A stretch of DNA of 61,659 bases from Actinomadura roseirufa (GCF_900659635.1 NZ_CAACVB010000017.1:1-61659), one strand, 5' to 3'; shown: positions 25,885 through 34,634, counted from the stretch's first letter. Notes: generated from the letters alone by a model not told the origin. Program-made: numbers and translations.

Positions 25885-26502
25885 TCACTCGCCCGCGGGC
25901 TCGCCCTCGGCCTCGGCCGTCTCGCCCTCGGCCGCCTCGGCGCCCTCGGCGGGCTCGGTGGAGACGGTCGCGTCGACGATCTGGACGATCAGCGTCTCCT
26001 CGTCGGCGGCCAGCGTCGTGCCGGAGGGCAGCTTGAGGTCCTTCGCGAGCACCTGGGTGTCGATCGCCAGGCCGGTGATGTCCAGGTCGACCGACTCGGG
26101 GATGTGGGTCGCCTCGGCCTCGACCGAGATCTGCACCTCGGTCTGGACGAGCCGGCCGCCCGCGACCACGTCGCCGACGACGTTCACGGGCAGGTCGACG
26201 GTGACCTTCTCGCCGCGCTTCACCAGCAGCAGGTCGACGTGCTCCAGGAAGCCCTTGACCGGGTCGCGCTGGACGTCCTTGGGCAGCGCCAGCTCGGCGC
26301 CGTTGCCCAGGCCCTCGATGGTCAGCAGCACGTTGGGGGTCTTGAGCGCGAGCATCAGCTCGTGGCCCGGGAGGGAGATGTGCTGGGGGTCGGTGCCGTG
26401 ACCGTAGAGGACGGCGGGCACCTTGCCGGCCCGGCGGGTGCGCCGCGCGGCACCCTTACCGAACTCGGTGCGCGGCTCGGCGGCAATACGTACCTCGGAC
26501 AC
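25885..26502 (-). CDS. rplY: 50S ribosomal protein L25, general stress (Ctc) form
   Basis: 205 residues from GTG 26502, preceded by GAGGAG. The N-terminal L25 5S-rRNA-binding domain (LYGHGTDPQHISLPGHEL) and the C-terminal beta domain of TL5/Ctc proteins (EATHIPESVDLDITGL) are present, ending in an acidic Glu/Ala tail. Part of the glmU-prs-rplY-pth group. Confidence 0.95.
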   Translation of the reverse strand: MSEVRIAAEPRTEFGKGAARRTRRAGKVPAVLYGHGTDPQHISLPGHELMLALKTPNVLLTIEGLGNGAELALPKDVQRDPVKGFLEHVDLLLVKRGEKVTVDLPVNVVGDVVAGGRLVQTEVQISVEAEATHIPESVDLDITGLAIDTQVLAKDLKLPSGTTLAADEETLIVQIVDATVSTEPAEGAEAAEGETAEAEGEPAGE

Positions 26503-26682
26503 GGCGAAAACTCCTCGTTGTTGCGATCCACGGCCGTCCTGGCATGGACGTCCGCTGCGGACAGAGCGAATCAGGCGTTGCTCGATGCGTCAGGCGCCTC
26601 GAAGATTCTTTGCGTTCCTCGGGGAGTGCGGGTCCTGTACCGGCACCGCACTGAACGACCCGGGGCATACGCGGATTCATCA

Positions 26683-26709
26683 AGTCTAGCCGATCGGCGC
26701 TATGCGCAA
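26683..26709 (-). promoter_or_regulatory. rplY: Possible rplY promoter and 180-nt leader
   Basis: In the 302-bp gap before rplY the minus strand has TAGACT (26688-26683) and TTGCGC 15 bp upstream, a short-spaced but plausible promoter. The leader it would make is about 180 nt and contains a GTGCGG/CCGCAC stem. Nothing else in this gap is recognisable. Confidence 0.35.
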
Positions 26710-26804
26710 CGCCAGAGGGCTTGCATACGCGTGCCCGGCGGCCCCCGCGGCGGCGGGCGCCGGGAGACCGCGCGGGAGACCGTGCGGGAGACGACGAGGG
26801 AGGC

Positions 26805-27407
26805 TTACGCGGGCCAGGCGGCGAGAGCGGTCCGGGCGATCGCGAGCAGGTCGTCGCGGGTGGCCCCGTCCCGGGCCTGCTGGGACATCCCCTGAATGGT
26901 GGCGCCGAGGAACCGCGCCAGACCACGGGCGTCGGTGCCGGACGGCAGGACCCCGGCCCGGACGTCGGCGTCGACGAGCTTCTCAAGGGCGGCGACGTTG
27001 GCGTTGCGCCGGGCCCGCAGGTCGGCCTCGACGTCGGCGGAGGCCGGCGTGCAGTTGACGGCCGCGCTGATGACCAGGCATCCCGGCGGGTGGTCCGGGT
27101 CGGTGTAGGCCGTCGCGAGAAGGTCCAGCAGGGGGCCGACGACTTCGCGGGCGGTGACCCCCTCGCGCGGCTCGGCGTCCACGCGCGGGCCGTAGTTCTC
27201 CTGGTAGTGGGCCACCACTTCACGGAAGAGCGCCTTCTTGTCACCGAAGGCCGCGTAGAGGCTGGGCATGCTGATGCCCATGGCGCGGGTCAGCTCGGCG
27301 GTCGAGGTGGCCTCGTAGCCGCGCGCCCAGAACAGGCGCAGCGCCACGTCCAGCGCGGCCCCCCTGTCGAAGCTCCGCGGGCGGCCGCGTCGAGGTCGTT
27401 CGGTCAT
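26805..27407 (-). CDS. TetR-family transcriptional regulator
   Basis: 200 residues from ATG 27407, with GGGGG six bases upstream. The N-terminal helix-turn-helix (TSTAELTRAMGISMPSLYAAFG) follows FDRGAALDVALRLFWARGYE, and the C-terminal ligand domain is of the TetR_C type seen with Cys/Thr-rich PPGCLVISAA. It is divergent from a short-chain dehydrogenase gene, with two operator-like palindromes in the shared promoter, so it probably represses that gene and itself. Ligand unknown. Confidence 0.9.
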   Translation of the reverse strand: MTERPRRGRPRSFDRGAALDVALRLFWARGYEATSTAELTRAMGISMPSLYAAFGDKKALFREVVAHYQENYGPRVDAEPREGVTAREVVGPLLDLLATAYTDPDHPPGCLVISAAVNCTPASADVEADLRARRNANVAALEKLVDADVRAGVLPSGTDARGLARFLGATIQGMSQQARDGATRDDLLAIARTALAAWPA

Positions 27408-27425
27408 CGTCACCCCCACATTGTA

Positions 27426-27437
27426 TAGCGACCACTA
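27426..27437. promoter_or_regulatory. Operator half-match TAGCGACCACTA
   Basis: Imperfect copy of the perfect palindrome 41 bp away, 19 bp before the TetR start. The pair suggests two bound TetR dimers across the divergent promoter. Confidence 0.5.
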
Positions 27438-27466
27438 GGAAAAGATGCTAGCGTGACGGCATTCGA

Positions 27467-27478
27467 TAGCGATCGCTA
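27467..27478. promoter_or_regulatory. Operator palindrome TAGCGATCGCTA
   Basis: Perfect 12-bp palindrome 16 bp before the start codon of the dehydrogenase, placed where bound repressor would block transcription or early elongation. Confidence 0.6.
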
Positions 27479-27494
27479 CAGAAAGAGGGACGTC

Positions 27495-28262
27495 ATGCCG
27501 TCGACGAACAGGACCGCCCTGGTGACCGGTGCCAGCCGTGGGATCGGGCGGGGCATCGCGCTGCGGCTCGCCCAGGACGGGCTGCTGGTGGGAGTGCACT
27601 ACGGCTCGAACGAGGTGGCGGCGAAGCAGACCTTGCAGGACATCGAGCGGGCCGGGGGCCGGGGCTTCCTCGTGCACGCCGAGCTGGGGGTCCCCGGCGA
27701 CGTGGAGCTGTTGTGGGCCGGAGTCGACGCGGCCCTGGCCGAGGCGGGTCACGGGCCGGAGATCGACGTCCTGGTGAACAACGCCGGCATCGGCTCCTCC
27801 AATGACTTCGAGACGATCACGCCCGGCGAGTTCGACCGGCTGTTCGCGGTCAACGTCAAGGCGCCGTTCTTCATCGTGCGGGAGGGCCTGGGGCGGCTGC
27901 GCGACGGCGGCCGGATCATCAACATCTCCTCCGGGGTCACCCGCATCGCGTTCCCGAGGATCATGGGCTACAGCCTGACCAAGGGCGCGCTGGAGACCTT
28001 CACCCACACGCTCGCCCTGGAGCTGGGGCCGCGCGGCATCACGGTGAACTCGGTCGCCCCGGGCATCGTCGAAACCGACAACACCGCGCCGCAGCTGGCC
28101 ACCCCGGAGGGGAAGGCGGGGGCGGCCGCCTTCTCGGTCTTCAACCGGCTGGGCCAGCCCGACGACATCGCCGACATCGTCGCCTTCCTGGCCTCCGACG
28201 ACGCCCGCTGGATCACCGGCCACCACGTCGACGCCACAGGCGGATCCCTGCTGGGAGTCTGA
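27495..28262 (+). CDS. Short-chain dehydrogenase/reductase
   Basis: 255 residues from ATG 27495, with AGAGGGA upstream. Cofactor motif TGASRGIGRG near residue 12, NNAG near 93, catalytic Ser in ISSGVTR near 141 and YSLTK (YxxxK) near 155; the terminal GHHVDATGG is classical SDR. Cytosolic NAD(P)-dependent oxidoreductase with unknown substrate, probably induced through the divergent TetR. The pair interrupts the prs-rplY block, which suggests acquisition or insertion. Confidence 0.92.
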   Translation: MPSTNRTALVTGASRGIGRGIALRLAQDGLLVGVHYGSNEVAAKQTLQDIERAGGRGFLVHAELGVPGDVELLWAGVDAALAEAGHGPEIDVLVNNAGIGSSNDFETITPGEFDRLFAVNVKAPFFIVREGLGRLRDGGRIINISSGVTRIAFPRIMGYSLTKGALETFTHTLALELGPRGITVNSVAPGIVETDNTAPQLATPEGKAGAAAFSVFNRLGQPDDIADIVAFLASDDARWITGHHVDATGGSLLGV

Positions 28263-28319
28263 GGAAGCGAGTCAGCGCCACCAAGCACACAACGGCCAGG
28301 GTCCGGACGAGACGACCTA

Positions 28320-28459
28320 AGCCGTCACGCGAGCGCGCGACCTGACCGGCGGGGCAATGCCGAAGGCGAGCCCCGCCGGGAAGATCGCGAAGCGATTCGC
28401 GCTCGCACAAGAACGGTCACGAAGCGAGCGCCAGCGAGCGAAGTGGGCCGGGCTTGAAT
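28320..28459 (-). repeat. Structured intergenic repeat, copy 2
   Basis: Nearly identical to copy 1 over its length. It follows the prs stop codon directly and lies in the tail-to-tail gap with the dehydrogenase gene. It retains the CCGGCGGGGC stem, the CGCGAA/TTCGCG hairpin and the outer GCGAGCGCG/CGCGCTCGC arms. Confidence 0.9.
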
Positions 28460-29443
28460 TTAACTGTGTCCGCCGAACAGGCTGGTCACCGAGCCGTCGC
28501 TGAACACCTCGTTGATCGCGCGGGCGACGAGCGGCGCGATCGACAGGATGGTCAGCTTGTCGAACTGCTTCTCCTCGGGGATCGGCAGCGTGTTGGTCAG
28601 GACGACCTCGGCGATGCGCGAGTTCTTCAGCCGGTCGACGGCGGGGCCGGACAGGACGCCGTGCGTCGCGGCGACCACGACCTTGGCCGCGCCGTGGTCG
28701 AACAGGGCGTCGGCGGCCTTCACGATGGTGCCACCGGTGTCGATCATGTCGTCGACGATGACGCAGGTGCGACCCGCGACCTCGCCGACGACGTCGAAGA
28801 CCTTGACCTCGTTGGCGACGTCGGGGTCGCGCTTCTTGTGGATGATCGCCATCGGCACGCCACCGAGCCGGTCGCTCCACCGCTCGGTGACGCGCACCCG
28901 GCCGGCGTCGGGCGCGACCACGGTCACCTGGGAGGTGTCGAGCCGGCTCTCGAAGTGCTGGGCCAGCAGGTCCAGTGCGAACAGGTGGTCGACGGGGCCG
29001 TCGAAGAAGCCCTGGATCTGCGCGGTGTGCAGGTCCACGGCGATCAGCCGGTCGGCGCCCGCGGTCTTGAACAGGTCGGCCATCAGCCGGGCCGAGATGG
29101 GCTCGCGGCCGCGGTGCTTCTTGTCCTGCCGGGCGTAGCCGAAGAACGGCGCGACGACGGTGATCCGCTTGGCGGACGCGCGCTTCAGCGCGTCCACCAT
29201 GATCAGCTGCTCCATGATCCACTGGTTGATGGGAGCGGTGTGGCTCTGGATCACGAAGGCGTCGGAGCCGCGGACCGACTCCAGGAACCGGACAAAAGTC
29301 TCACCGTTGGCGAAATCATAGGCGGACGTCGGCGTGAGGTCGACGTGGAGGTTGTCGGCGACTTCCTGGGCCAGGTCCGGGTGGGCTCGGCCGGTGAAGA
29401 GCATCATCTTCTTCTGGCCGCTCGCTTTGATCCCACTCACCAC
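28460..29443 (-). CDS. prs: Ribose-phosphate pyrophosphokinase
   Basis: 327 residues from GTG 29443, six bases after GAGGGGGAG. GTG 29440 is an equal alternative, and the open frame further upstream lacks family similarity. It has DLHTAQIQGFF near residue 135 and the PRPP loop VIVDDMIDTGGT near 225. It makes PRPP from ribose-5-phosphate and ATP for nucleotide, His and Trp synthesis. It follows glmU in the same direction. The stop codon abuts repeat copy 2. Confidence 0.95.
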   Translation of the reverse strand: MVSGIKASGQKKMMLFTGRAHPDLAQEVADNLHVDLTPTSAYDFANGETFVRFLESVRGSDAFVIQSHTAPINQWIMEQLIMVDALKRASAKRITVVAPFFGYARQDKKHRGREPISARLMADLFKTAGADRLIAVDLHTAQIQGFFDGPVDHLFALDLLAQHFESRLDTSQVTVVAPDAGRVRVTERWSDRLGGVPMAIIHKKRDPDVANEVKVFDVVGEVAGRTCVIVDDMIDTGGTIVKAADALFDHGAAKVVVAATHGVLSGPAVDRLKNSRIAEVVLTNTLPIPEEKQFDKLTILSIAPLVARAINEVFSDGSVTSLFGGHS

Positions 29444-29604
29444 TGACAACTCCCCCTCAATGGAACTGCGCTCATTCGTGGGTGCTGTGTCCCCACTTCC
29501 CGCGCACCACAAGGGTCTCTGTGGCGCACGGTGGTCTGTTGTCCGTGGGGGAACGCCAGTGTCCCTCCACCTCCCCGCCATGGGACGGGGCAGTCTTGTC
29601 TCAG

Positions 29605-29631
29605 GCGGGAACCCGCTCGCGGGGCTCCCGC
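29605..29631 (-). terminator. Hairpin after glmU
   Basis: GCGGGA-A-CCCGC, TC loop, GCGGG-GC-TCCCGC forms an 11-bp interrupted stem 14 bp beyond the glmU stop. prs may therefore be partly uncoupled from glmU. Confidence 0.55.
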
Positions 29632-29644
29632 CGGGGCGCGCCCG

Positions 29645-31120
29645 TCAGGCGCCGTCCGCGGGCTCGCCGGCGCCGTCCGCGCCCTGCTCGCCCTCCGTCT
29701 CGCGGACGCGGCGGGCCGCCTCCGCCGACGGGGTGCCGGCGCGCCTGCGCTCGACCCACCCTTCAATAGTGCGCTGCTTGGCCCGCGCGACCGCCATCGC
29801 CCCGGCCGGCACGTTCTGGACGATCACCGAGCCGGCCGCCGTGTAGGCGCCGTCCCCCACCGTCACCGGCGCGACGATCATGTTGTCGCTGCCGATCTTC
29901 ACGTGCGAGCCGATGACGCTGCGCTGCTTGCGCACGCCGTCGTAGTTCACGAACACCGAGCTCGCGCCGATGTTGGAGCCGGCGCCGATCTCGGCGTCGC
30001 CGACGTAGGTCAGGTGCGGCACCTTGGAGCCCTCGCCGATCTCGGCGTTCTTGGTCTCGACGTACGTCCCGACCTTGGCCCCGCGCGCCAGGCGGGTGCC
30101 CGGCCGCAGGTAGGCGAACGGGCCGACGGACGCCTCGGGCCCGACCTCGGCGCCGGTGCACACGGCGTTCACCACCGCCGCTCCGGCGCCGACGCGGGTG
30201 TCGGTCAGCGTGCAGTTCGGGCCGACCCGCGCGCCCTCCTCCAGGTGCGTGCGGCCGTGCAGCTGCGTGCCCGGGTGGACCTCGGCGTCCGGGGCCGCCG
30301 TGACGTCCACGTCGATCCAGGTGGTGGCCGGGTCGATGACGGAGACGCCAGCCCGCATGTGGGCCTCGACGATCCGGTCGTTCAGCCGCCGGCGCGCCTG
30401 CGCGAGCTGGACCTTGTCGTTCACGCCCAGGGTCTCGACCCAGTCGGCGACGAGGTGGGCGCCCGCCCGGTGCCCGTCGGCGCGCAGGATCGCGACGACG
30501 TCGGTGAGGTACTCCTCGCCGCCCGCGTTCTCGGTGGTCACGCGCTTGAGCGCGGACTCCAGCAGGGCTCCGTCGAAGGCGTACATGCCGACGTTGATCT
30601 CGTTGATGGCCCGCTGCGCGGCGTCGGCGTCCTTGTGCTCGACGATCGCGTCGATGCCGCCGTCGGCGGCGCGGACCATCCGGCCGTACCCGGTCGCGTC
30701 CGGGATCTCGGTGGTCAGGACGGTCGCCGCGTTCCCCTCGTCCTCGTGGGTCCGGACGAGCGCGGCGAGCGTCTCGCCGCGCAGCAGCGGGTGGTCGCCG
30801 TTGGTGACCACGACGGTGCCGGTCAGGGCGCCGACCCGCTCCAGCGTCGTCCGGACGGCGTGGCCGGTGCCGCCCTGCCGTTCCTGCACGACGGCCTCGG
30901 CGTCGGGCGCGTGCTCGGCCAGATGGGCGGTCACCTGCTCGCGCCGGTGGCCGACGACCACCACGAGCCGCTCGGGCTCCAGCGCGCGGGCGGCGGCCAG
31001 GACATGGCCGAGCATGCTGCGCCCGCACAGTTCGTGCAGCACCTTCGAGGTGCGGGACTTCATCCGGGTGCCCTCGCCGGCGGCGAGGACGATGACGGCG
31101 GCCGGGCGGCTGGCGCTCAC
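29645..31120 (-). CDS. glmU: Bifunctional UDP-GlcNAc pyrophosphorylase/GlcN-1-P acetyltransferase
   Basis: 491 residues. The N-terminal uridyltransferase has [12 protein letters not shown] near residue 12 and the [12 protein letters not shown] signature. The C-terminal left-handed beta-helix has hexapeptide repeats and the acetyltransferase residues in [15 protein letters not shown] and FVNYDG. It makes UDP-GlcNAc for peptidoglycan and surface glycans. A 30-residue acidic/Ala tail follows the catalytic part. It lies just after tRNA-Gln on the same strand. Confidence 0.95.
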   Translation of the reverse strand: MSASRPAAVIVLAAGEGTRMKSRTSKVLHELCGRSMLGHVLAAARALEPERLVVVVGHRREQVTAHLAEHAPDAEAVVQERQGGTGHAVRTTLERVGALTGTVVVTNGDHPLLRGETLAALVRTHEDEGNAATVLTTEIPDATGYGRMVRAADGGIDAIVEHKDADAAQRAINEINVGMYAFDGALLESALKRVTTENAGGEEYLTDVVAILRADGHRAGAHLVADWVETLGVNDKVQLAQARRRLNDRIVEAHMRAGVSVIDPATTWIDVDVTAAPDAEVHPGTQLHGRTHLEEGARVGPNCTLTDTRVGAGAAVVNAVCTGAEVGPEASVGPFAYLRPGTRLARGAKVGTYVETKNAEIGEGSKVPHLTYVGDAEIGAGSNIGASSVFVNYDGVRKQRSVIGSHVKIGSDNMIVAPVTVGDGAYTAAGSVIVQNVPAGAMAVARAKQRTIEGWVERRRAGTPSAEAARRVRETEGEQGADGAGEPADGA

Positions 31121-31321
31121 TGGGGAGGCTCCTCGGCATCGCGAACTGGGATCGGTTTCGGGTGCGGACGAGCTGTCTACCTGCTGCGACAGGGCATGGC
31201 AGGCCGCAGAGCGCCCGACAGGGGAAGGATACCGCCCGCGGCCGTCCCGTCATCCCGCGCCCACCGGGACCGCCCCGGCCGCGGCCCTGGCGGGCCCGGT
31301 GACCGGGTTCGTCGAGAACAG

Positions 31322-31393
31322 CTCCGGCGCAAGGATTCGAACCTTGTCTAAGGGCACCAAAAACCCTTGTGCTGCCGATTACACCACGCCGGA
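31322..31393 (-). tRNA. tRNA-Gln (TTG anticodon)
   Basis: A 72-nt cloverleaf. The acceptor TCCGGCG pairs with CGCCGGA, the D-stem is GTGT/GCAC, the anticodon stem AGGGT/GCCCT carries loop TTTTGGT with TTG at the anticodon position, and the T-stem CAAGG/CCTTG has loop TTCGAAT. CCA is not encoded. A tRNA-Gln just upstream of glmU is frequent in actinobacteria. Confidence 0.93.
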
Positions 31394-31405
31394 TCAAAGC
31401 CGACA

Positions 31406-31425
31406 GATCCGGCCTACGCCGGATC
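31406..31425. repeat. Inverted repeat copying the tRNA-Gln 5' end
   Basis: GATCCGGC-CTAC-GCCGGATC forms an 8-bp stem 13 bp upstream of the tRNA. On the minus strand its GATCCGGCGT repeats the first bases and leader of the tRNA itself (GATCCGGCGT). Confidence 0.6.
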
Positions 31426-31508
31426 GTCCGGGCGTCCACGATACCGAGCCGGGAAGATCCAGCCCACCCTATTCCCCACCCCCGGCCCGTCCCGCGCCGA
31501 GGGCTTCG

Positions 31509-32426
31509 TCACTCGCCCGGAAGCCACCCGGGCAGGGGCTCGCGTGCGGCGAGCCAGCCGGCCGGGACCGCGTCCGCGCCGCGATGGGCGCCGATGACGC
31601 CGCCCACGATCGCCGCGGTGGTGTCGGTGTCCCCTCCGACGAGCGCGCAGGCCCGCACCGCCGCCTCGTAGTCGTCCAGCATGGTCGCCGCCGCCCACAG
31701 CGCGAACGGGACGGTGTCCTGGGCCGAGACCCGCGAGCCGTTGCCCAGTTCGCGCGCGGCCTCGCGCGGGGACCTCTCCAGCAGCCAGAGCGAGTTCTGC
31801 AGGCCGCGCTGCACGTACTCGCCCATCGTCGTGCGTTCGAGGGCGGTCTCGATGAGGTCGGCGGGCGCGAGCGGCTCCCCCCGGTGCGCGGCCGCGGCCG
31901 CGGCGGCGACGGCCACCGCGACGGCGCCGGCGATGCCCTCCGCGTGGGCGTGGGTGACCTCCGCGGACAGGACGGCCTGCTCCGCCGCGAGGTCGAGATC
32001 ATCGCTGAAGTAGGCGCCGAGCGGCGCGACCCGCATCGCGGCGCCGTTGCCGTAGGAGCCCCTGCCGCCGAAGAGCTCGCCGGCCGCCCGCCGCCAGGGC
32101 GCGCCGTCCCGGACGCGGGCGAGCAGCTCGGCCGCGCCGACCCCGTACCCGCGCCCGGCGTCGAACCGCCCGGCGAAGGCCGCGGCGAGCGCATCTTGGT
32201 TGATTTGTCCGAATCGGTTTAGGACGTCCACGACGGAGCACGCCATCTCCGTGTCGTCCGACCAGGCCCAGGGGGCGGGCGGCACACCGGTCTCGGCGGA
32301 GACGCCCCGGTTGGCGAGGATGAAGAACTGGTCTCCGAAGGCGTCGCCCACCGAGAGCCCGGTCAGCGAACTCCTGGCCCGGGTCGAGCGTTCATCTTGC
32401 GAGCGTTCGTCCTGTACGAGGGACAT
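31509..32426 (-). CDS. ADP-ribosylglycohydrolase-family protein
   Basis: 305 residues from ATG 32426, with AAAGGA eight bases upstream. The metal-binding motifs of the DraG/ARH fold are present: WSDDTEMA near residue 55 and the distal GGDTDTTAAIVGG near 268, between which lies an all-helical domain. It removes ADP-ribose from proteins or small conjugates, or hydrolyses a related ADP-ribosyl compound. No DraT-like transferase is nearby, so the substrate is open. It stands alone, divergent from the desaturase gene, and could share its operator region. Confidence 0.88.
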   Translation of the reverse strand: MSLVQDERSQDERSTRARSSLTGLSVGDAFGDQFFILANRGVSAETGVPPAPWAWSDDTEMACSVVDVLNRFGQINQDALAAAFAGRFDAGRGYGVGAAELLARVRDGAPWRRAAGELFGGRGSYGNGAAMRVAPLGAYFSDDLDLAAEQAVLSAEVTHAHAEGIAGAVAVAVAAAAAAAHRGEPLAPADLIETALERTTMGEYVQRGLQNSLWLLERSPREAARELGNGSRVSAQDTVPFALWAAATMLDDYEAAVRACALVGGDTDTTAAIVGGVIGAHRGADAVPAGWLAAREPLPGWLPGE

Positions 32427-32584
32427 CTCACCATCCTTTCGCGGCGCGGGCGCCACCGCGACCGGATCACACGGCGTCGATGCCCTGATCCGTGCTTGAT
32501 ACCAGAATCCGACCATCTGAACCGCAAGAGAACTTTGTGGCCTATGGGACAGATTCGCGCTGAATTTACCATCCAGCACTGTCC

Positions 32585-32604
32585 AACCTACGGTTCCGTA
32601 GGTT
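32585..32604. promoter_or_regulatory. Palindromic operator before the desaturase gene
   Basis: AACCTACGG-TT-CCGTAGGTT is a perfect 9+9 inverted repeat about 60 bp before the desaturase start. A second half-site (GCCGTAGGTA) lies at 32610-32619. TetR-type lipid regulators bind such sites; the TetR gene at 33636 in the same operon is the obvious candidate. Confidence 0.7.
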
Positions 32605-32664
32605 ACGTTGCCGTAGGTAGCACGGTCCCCAGTCCAGGCACCAGAAGCAGGAAGCGGTGAGTAC

Positions 32665-33618
32665 ATGACCACGGCCCCCGCCATCGAGCCTCCCCGGCCG
32701 CAACGACGACCCGAGCTCGCCCCGCAGACCCGAGGGAACGCGGAACGCACGCTCGTCGCCGCCTTCACCGGCGTGCCCTTTCTCGCCCTCTTCGCGGCCG
32801 TCCCGCTCGCCTGGGGCCGGTTCCTCGGCTGGACCGACATCGCGATAATGGCCGTCTTCTACCTGCTCTCCGCGGCGGGCATCACGGTCGGCTACCACCG
32901 TTTCTTCACCCACGGCTCGTTCAAGGCCAAGCGTCCCCTGAAGATCTTCCTGGCGCTGGCGGGGAGCCTCGCCATTGAGGGACCGGTCATCACCTGGGTC
33001 GCCGACCACCGGCGCCACCACAAGCACTCCGACAAGGAATTCGACCCCCACTCGCCGTGGCGGTTCGGCGACGACTGGAAAGCGCTCACCAAGGGCCTGG
33101 TCTGGGCACACTACGGCTGGTTGTTCGACGCCAACCGCACATCCAAGCAGCGCTTTGCCAAGGATCTGCTGAACGACCGCGACATGACGCGCATCCACCG
33201 CGCGTTCCCCGGCCTCGTCGCGGTGTCCTTCCTGCTTCCCGCCGTCCTCGGCGGCCTGCTCACCTCGTCGTGGACGGGATTCCTCACCGCCCTCTTCTGG
33301 GCCGGGCTCGTCCGCGTCACGCTCGTCCACCACGTCACCTGGTCGATCAACTCCATCTGCCACACATTCGGCAAAGAGGACTTCGAGGTCCGCGACAAGT
33401 CCCGCAACGTCTGGTGGCTCGCCATCCCGTCCCTCGGCGAGTCCTGGCACAACCTTCACCACTCCGATCCGACGTGCGCGCGGCACGGCGTCCTCAAAGG
33501 ACAGGTCGACATCAGCGCGCGCATCATCCAGGGCTTCGAGAAGGCGGGCTGGGCCTACGACGTCCGCTGGCCGAACGACGAAAGGCTGGCGGCCAGGCGG
33601 ACCGAGCGGGTCCGTTGA
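32665..33618 (+). CDS. Membrane fatty acyl-CoA desaturase
   Basis: 317 residues with four membrane spans and the three histidine boxes of delta-9-type desaturases: HRFFTH at 78-83, HRRHH at 115-119 and HNLHH near 265. These bind the di-iron centre that inserts a double bond in acyl chains, using O2 and an electron carrier. No ferredoxin reductase gene is adjacent. Its own TetR regulator follows 17 bp downstream and a strong palindrome precedes it, suggesting lipid-responsive autoregulation. Confidence 0.93.
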   Translation: MTTAPAIEPPRPQRRPELAPQTRGNAERTLVAAFTGVPFLALFAAVPLAWGRFLGWTDIAIMAVFYLLSAAGITVGYHRFFTHGSFKAKRPLKIFLALAGSLAIEGPVITWVADHRRHHKHSDKEFDPHSPWRFGDDWKALTKGLVWAHYGWLFDANRTSKQRFAKDLLNDRDMTRIHRAFPGLVAVSFLLPAVLGGLLTSSWTGFLTALFWAGLVRVTLVHHVTWSINSICHTFGKEDFEVRDKSRNVWWLAIPSLGESWHNLHHSDPTCARHGVLKGQVDISARIIQGFEKAGWAYDVRWPNDERLAARRTERVR

Positions 33619-33635
33619 CCGCCACAATTGGTTCC

Positions 33636-34415
33636 GTGACAGAACCCGCTCCCAGGACCCGCAGAAAGCGGATGACCGGCAAGGAACGCCGCGAGCAGCT
33701 TCTCGACATCGGCCGCACGCTGTTCGCCGGGCGCGGCCTGGACGGCACGTCGGTGGAGGAGATCGCCTCCGCGGCGGGGGTGTCCAAGCCCGTGGTCTAC
33801 GAGCACTTCGGCGGTAAGGAAGGGCTCTACGCGGTCGTCGTGGACCGCGAGTTCGAGAAGCTGCTGCGCCTCGTCACCGAGGCGCTCACCTCCGCGACGC
33901 ACTACCGGAGCATGCTGGAGAGGGCCGCGCTGGCACTGCTGGAGTACATCGAGGAAAGCCCCGACGGGTTCCGCATCCTCGTCCGCGACTCCCACGGCGG
34001 CACCGGCACCGGCAGCTACGCCAGCCTGCTCAGCGAGATCGCCGGCGAGGTCGAGTACATCCTCGCCCAGGAGTTCGACCGGCACGGGTACGACGACAAG
34101 TTCGCCCCGCTGTACGCGCAGAGCCTCGTCGGCATGGTCGCGCTCACCGGGCAGTGGTGGCTGGACGTGCGCAAACCGCGCCGCGAGGACGTCGCCGCCC
34201 ACATCGTCAACCTGGCGTGGAACGGACTGTCGGGCCTGGAGCCCCGGCCGTCGCTGGACCCCCGCAGGCGCCGCAGGGAGATGGAGCGGCTGGAGAAGCG
34301 CGCCGAGAAGGCCGCCGCCAAGGCGGAGAAGGCCGAGGAGAAGGCCGCCGCCAAGGCCGAGAAGGCCCAGCGCCGGACGCGGCGCGACCTCGACGCCGAG
34401 GCGCAGGAGGGCTGA
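33636..34415 (+). CDS. TetR-family regulator with charged C-terminal helix
   Basis: 259 residues from GTG 33636. Helix-turn-helix TSVEEIASAAGVSKPVVYEHFG near residues 40-60, then a helical ligand domain. After about residue 205 a Lys/Glu/Ala-rich segment of repeated EKA(A/E)AKAEKA-like units forms a long single helix or coiled coil, unusual for TetR. Co-transcribed with the desaturase, it likely senses acyl-CoA or membrane state and binds the palindrome at 32585. The ligand is inferred from context only. Confidence 0.9.
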   Translation: MTEPAPRTRRKRMTGKERREQLLDIGRTLFAGRGLDGTSVEEIASAAGVSKPVVYEHFGGKEGLYAVVVDREFEKLLRLVTEALTSATHYRSMLERAALALLEYIEESPDGFRILVRDSHGGTGTGSYASLLSEIAGEVEYILAQEFDRHGYDDKFAPLYAQSLVGMVALTGQWWLDVRKPRREDVAAHIVNLAWNGLSGLEPRPSLDPRRRRREMERLEKRAEKAAAKAEKAEEKAAAKAEKAQRRTRRDLDAEAQEG

Positions 34416-34432
34416 GGCGGCCCCGGTGGGAC

Positions 34433-34467
34433 CGGTGGCCGTCCGGAGTTCGTCCGGACGGCCGCCG
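34433..34467. terminator. Bidirectional hairpin
   Basis: A 15-bp stem (core GGCCGTCCGGA) with loop GTTCG lies between the convergent TetR and methyltransferase genes. It is nearer the TetR stop (17 bp) than the methyltransferase stop (168 bp). Confidence 0.8.
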
Positions 34468-34634
34468 GCCGGGGTCGCCGCCGCCGGGTCACGGCGCCGG
34501 GATCCGCGCCGGCCGCGGGTCTGCGATCATGTAGAGGTCGCGTTCCGGCGCGGCCGGTGGGCACCGCCCGCCCTCCGAGCTGGCACACCGCAGGGGAACG
34601 AGTCGCTTCCCTCGGACGGCGGGCGGCGCCCCGC

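Noticed and set aside
28320..28459. The repeat as the coding sequence of a conserved protein domain (ASPAHFARWRSLRDRSCASA in one minus frame)
   Set aside because: Only the ispE copy is entered in frame, and for nine codons; elsewhere it follows stop codons. RNA or DNA structure explains conservation better.
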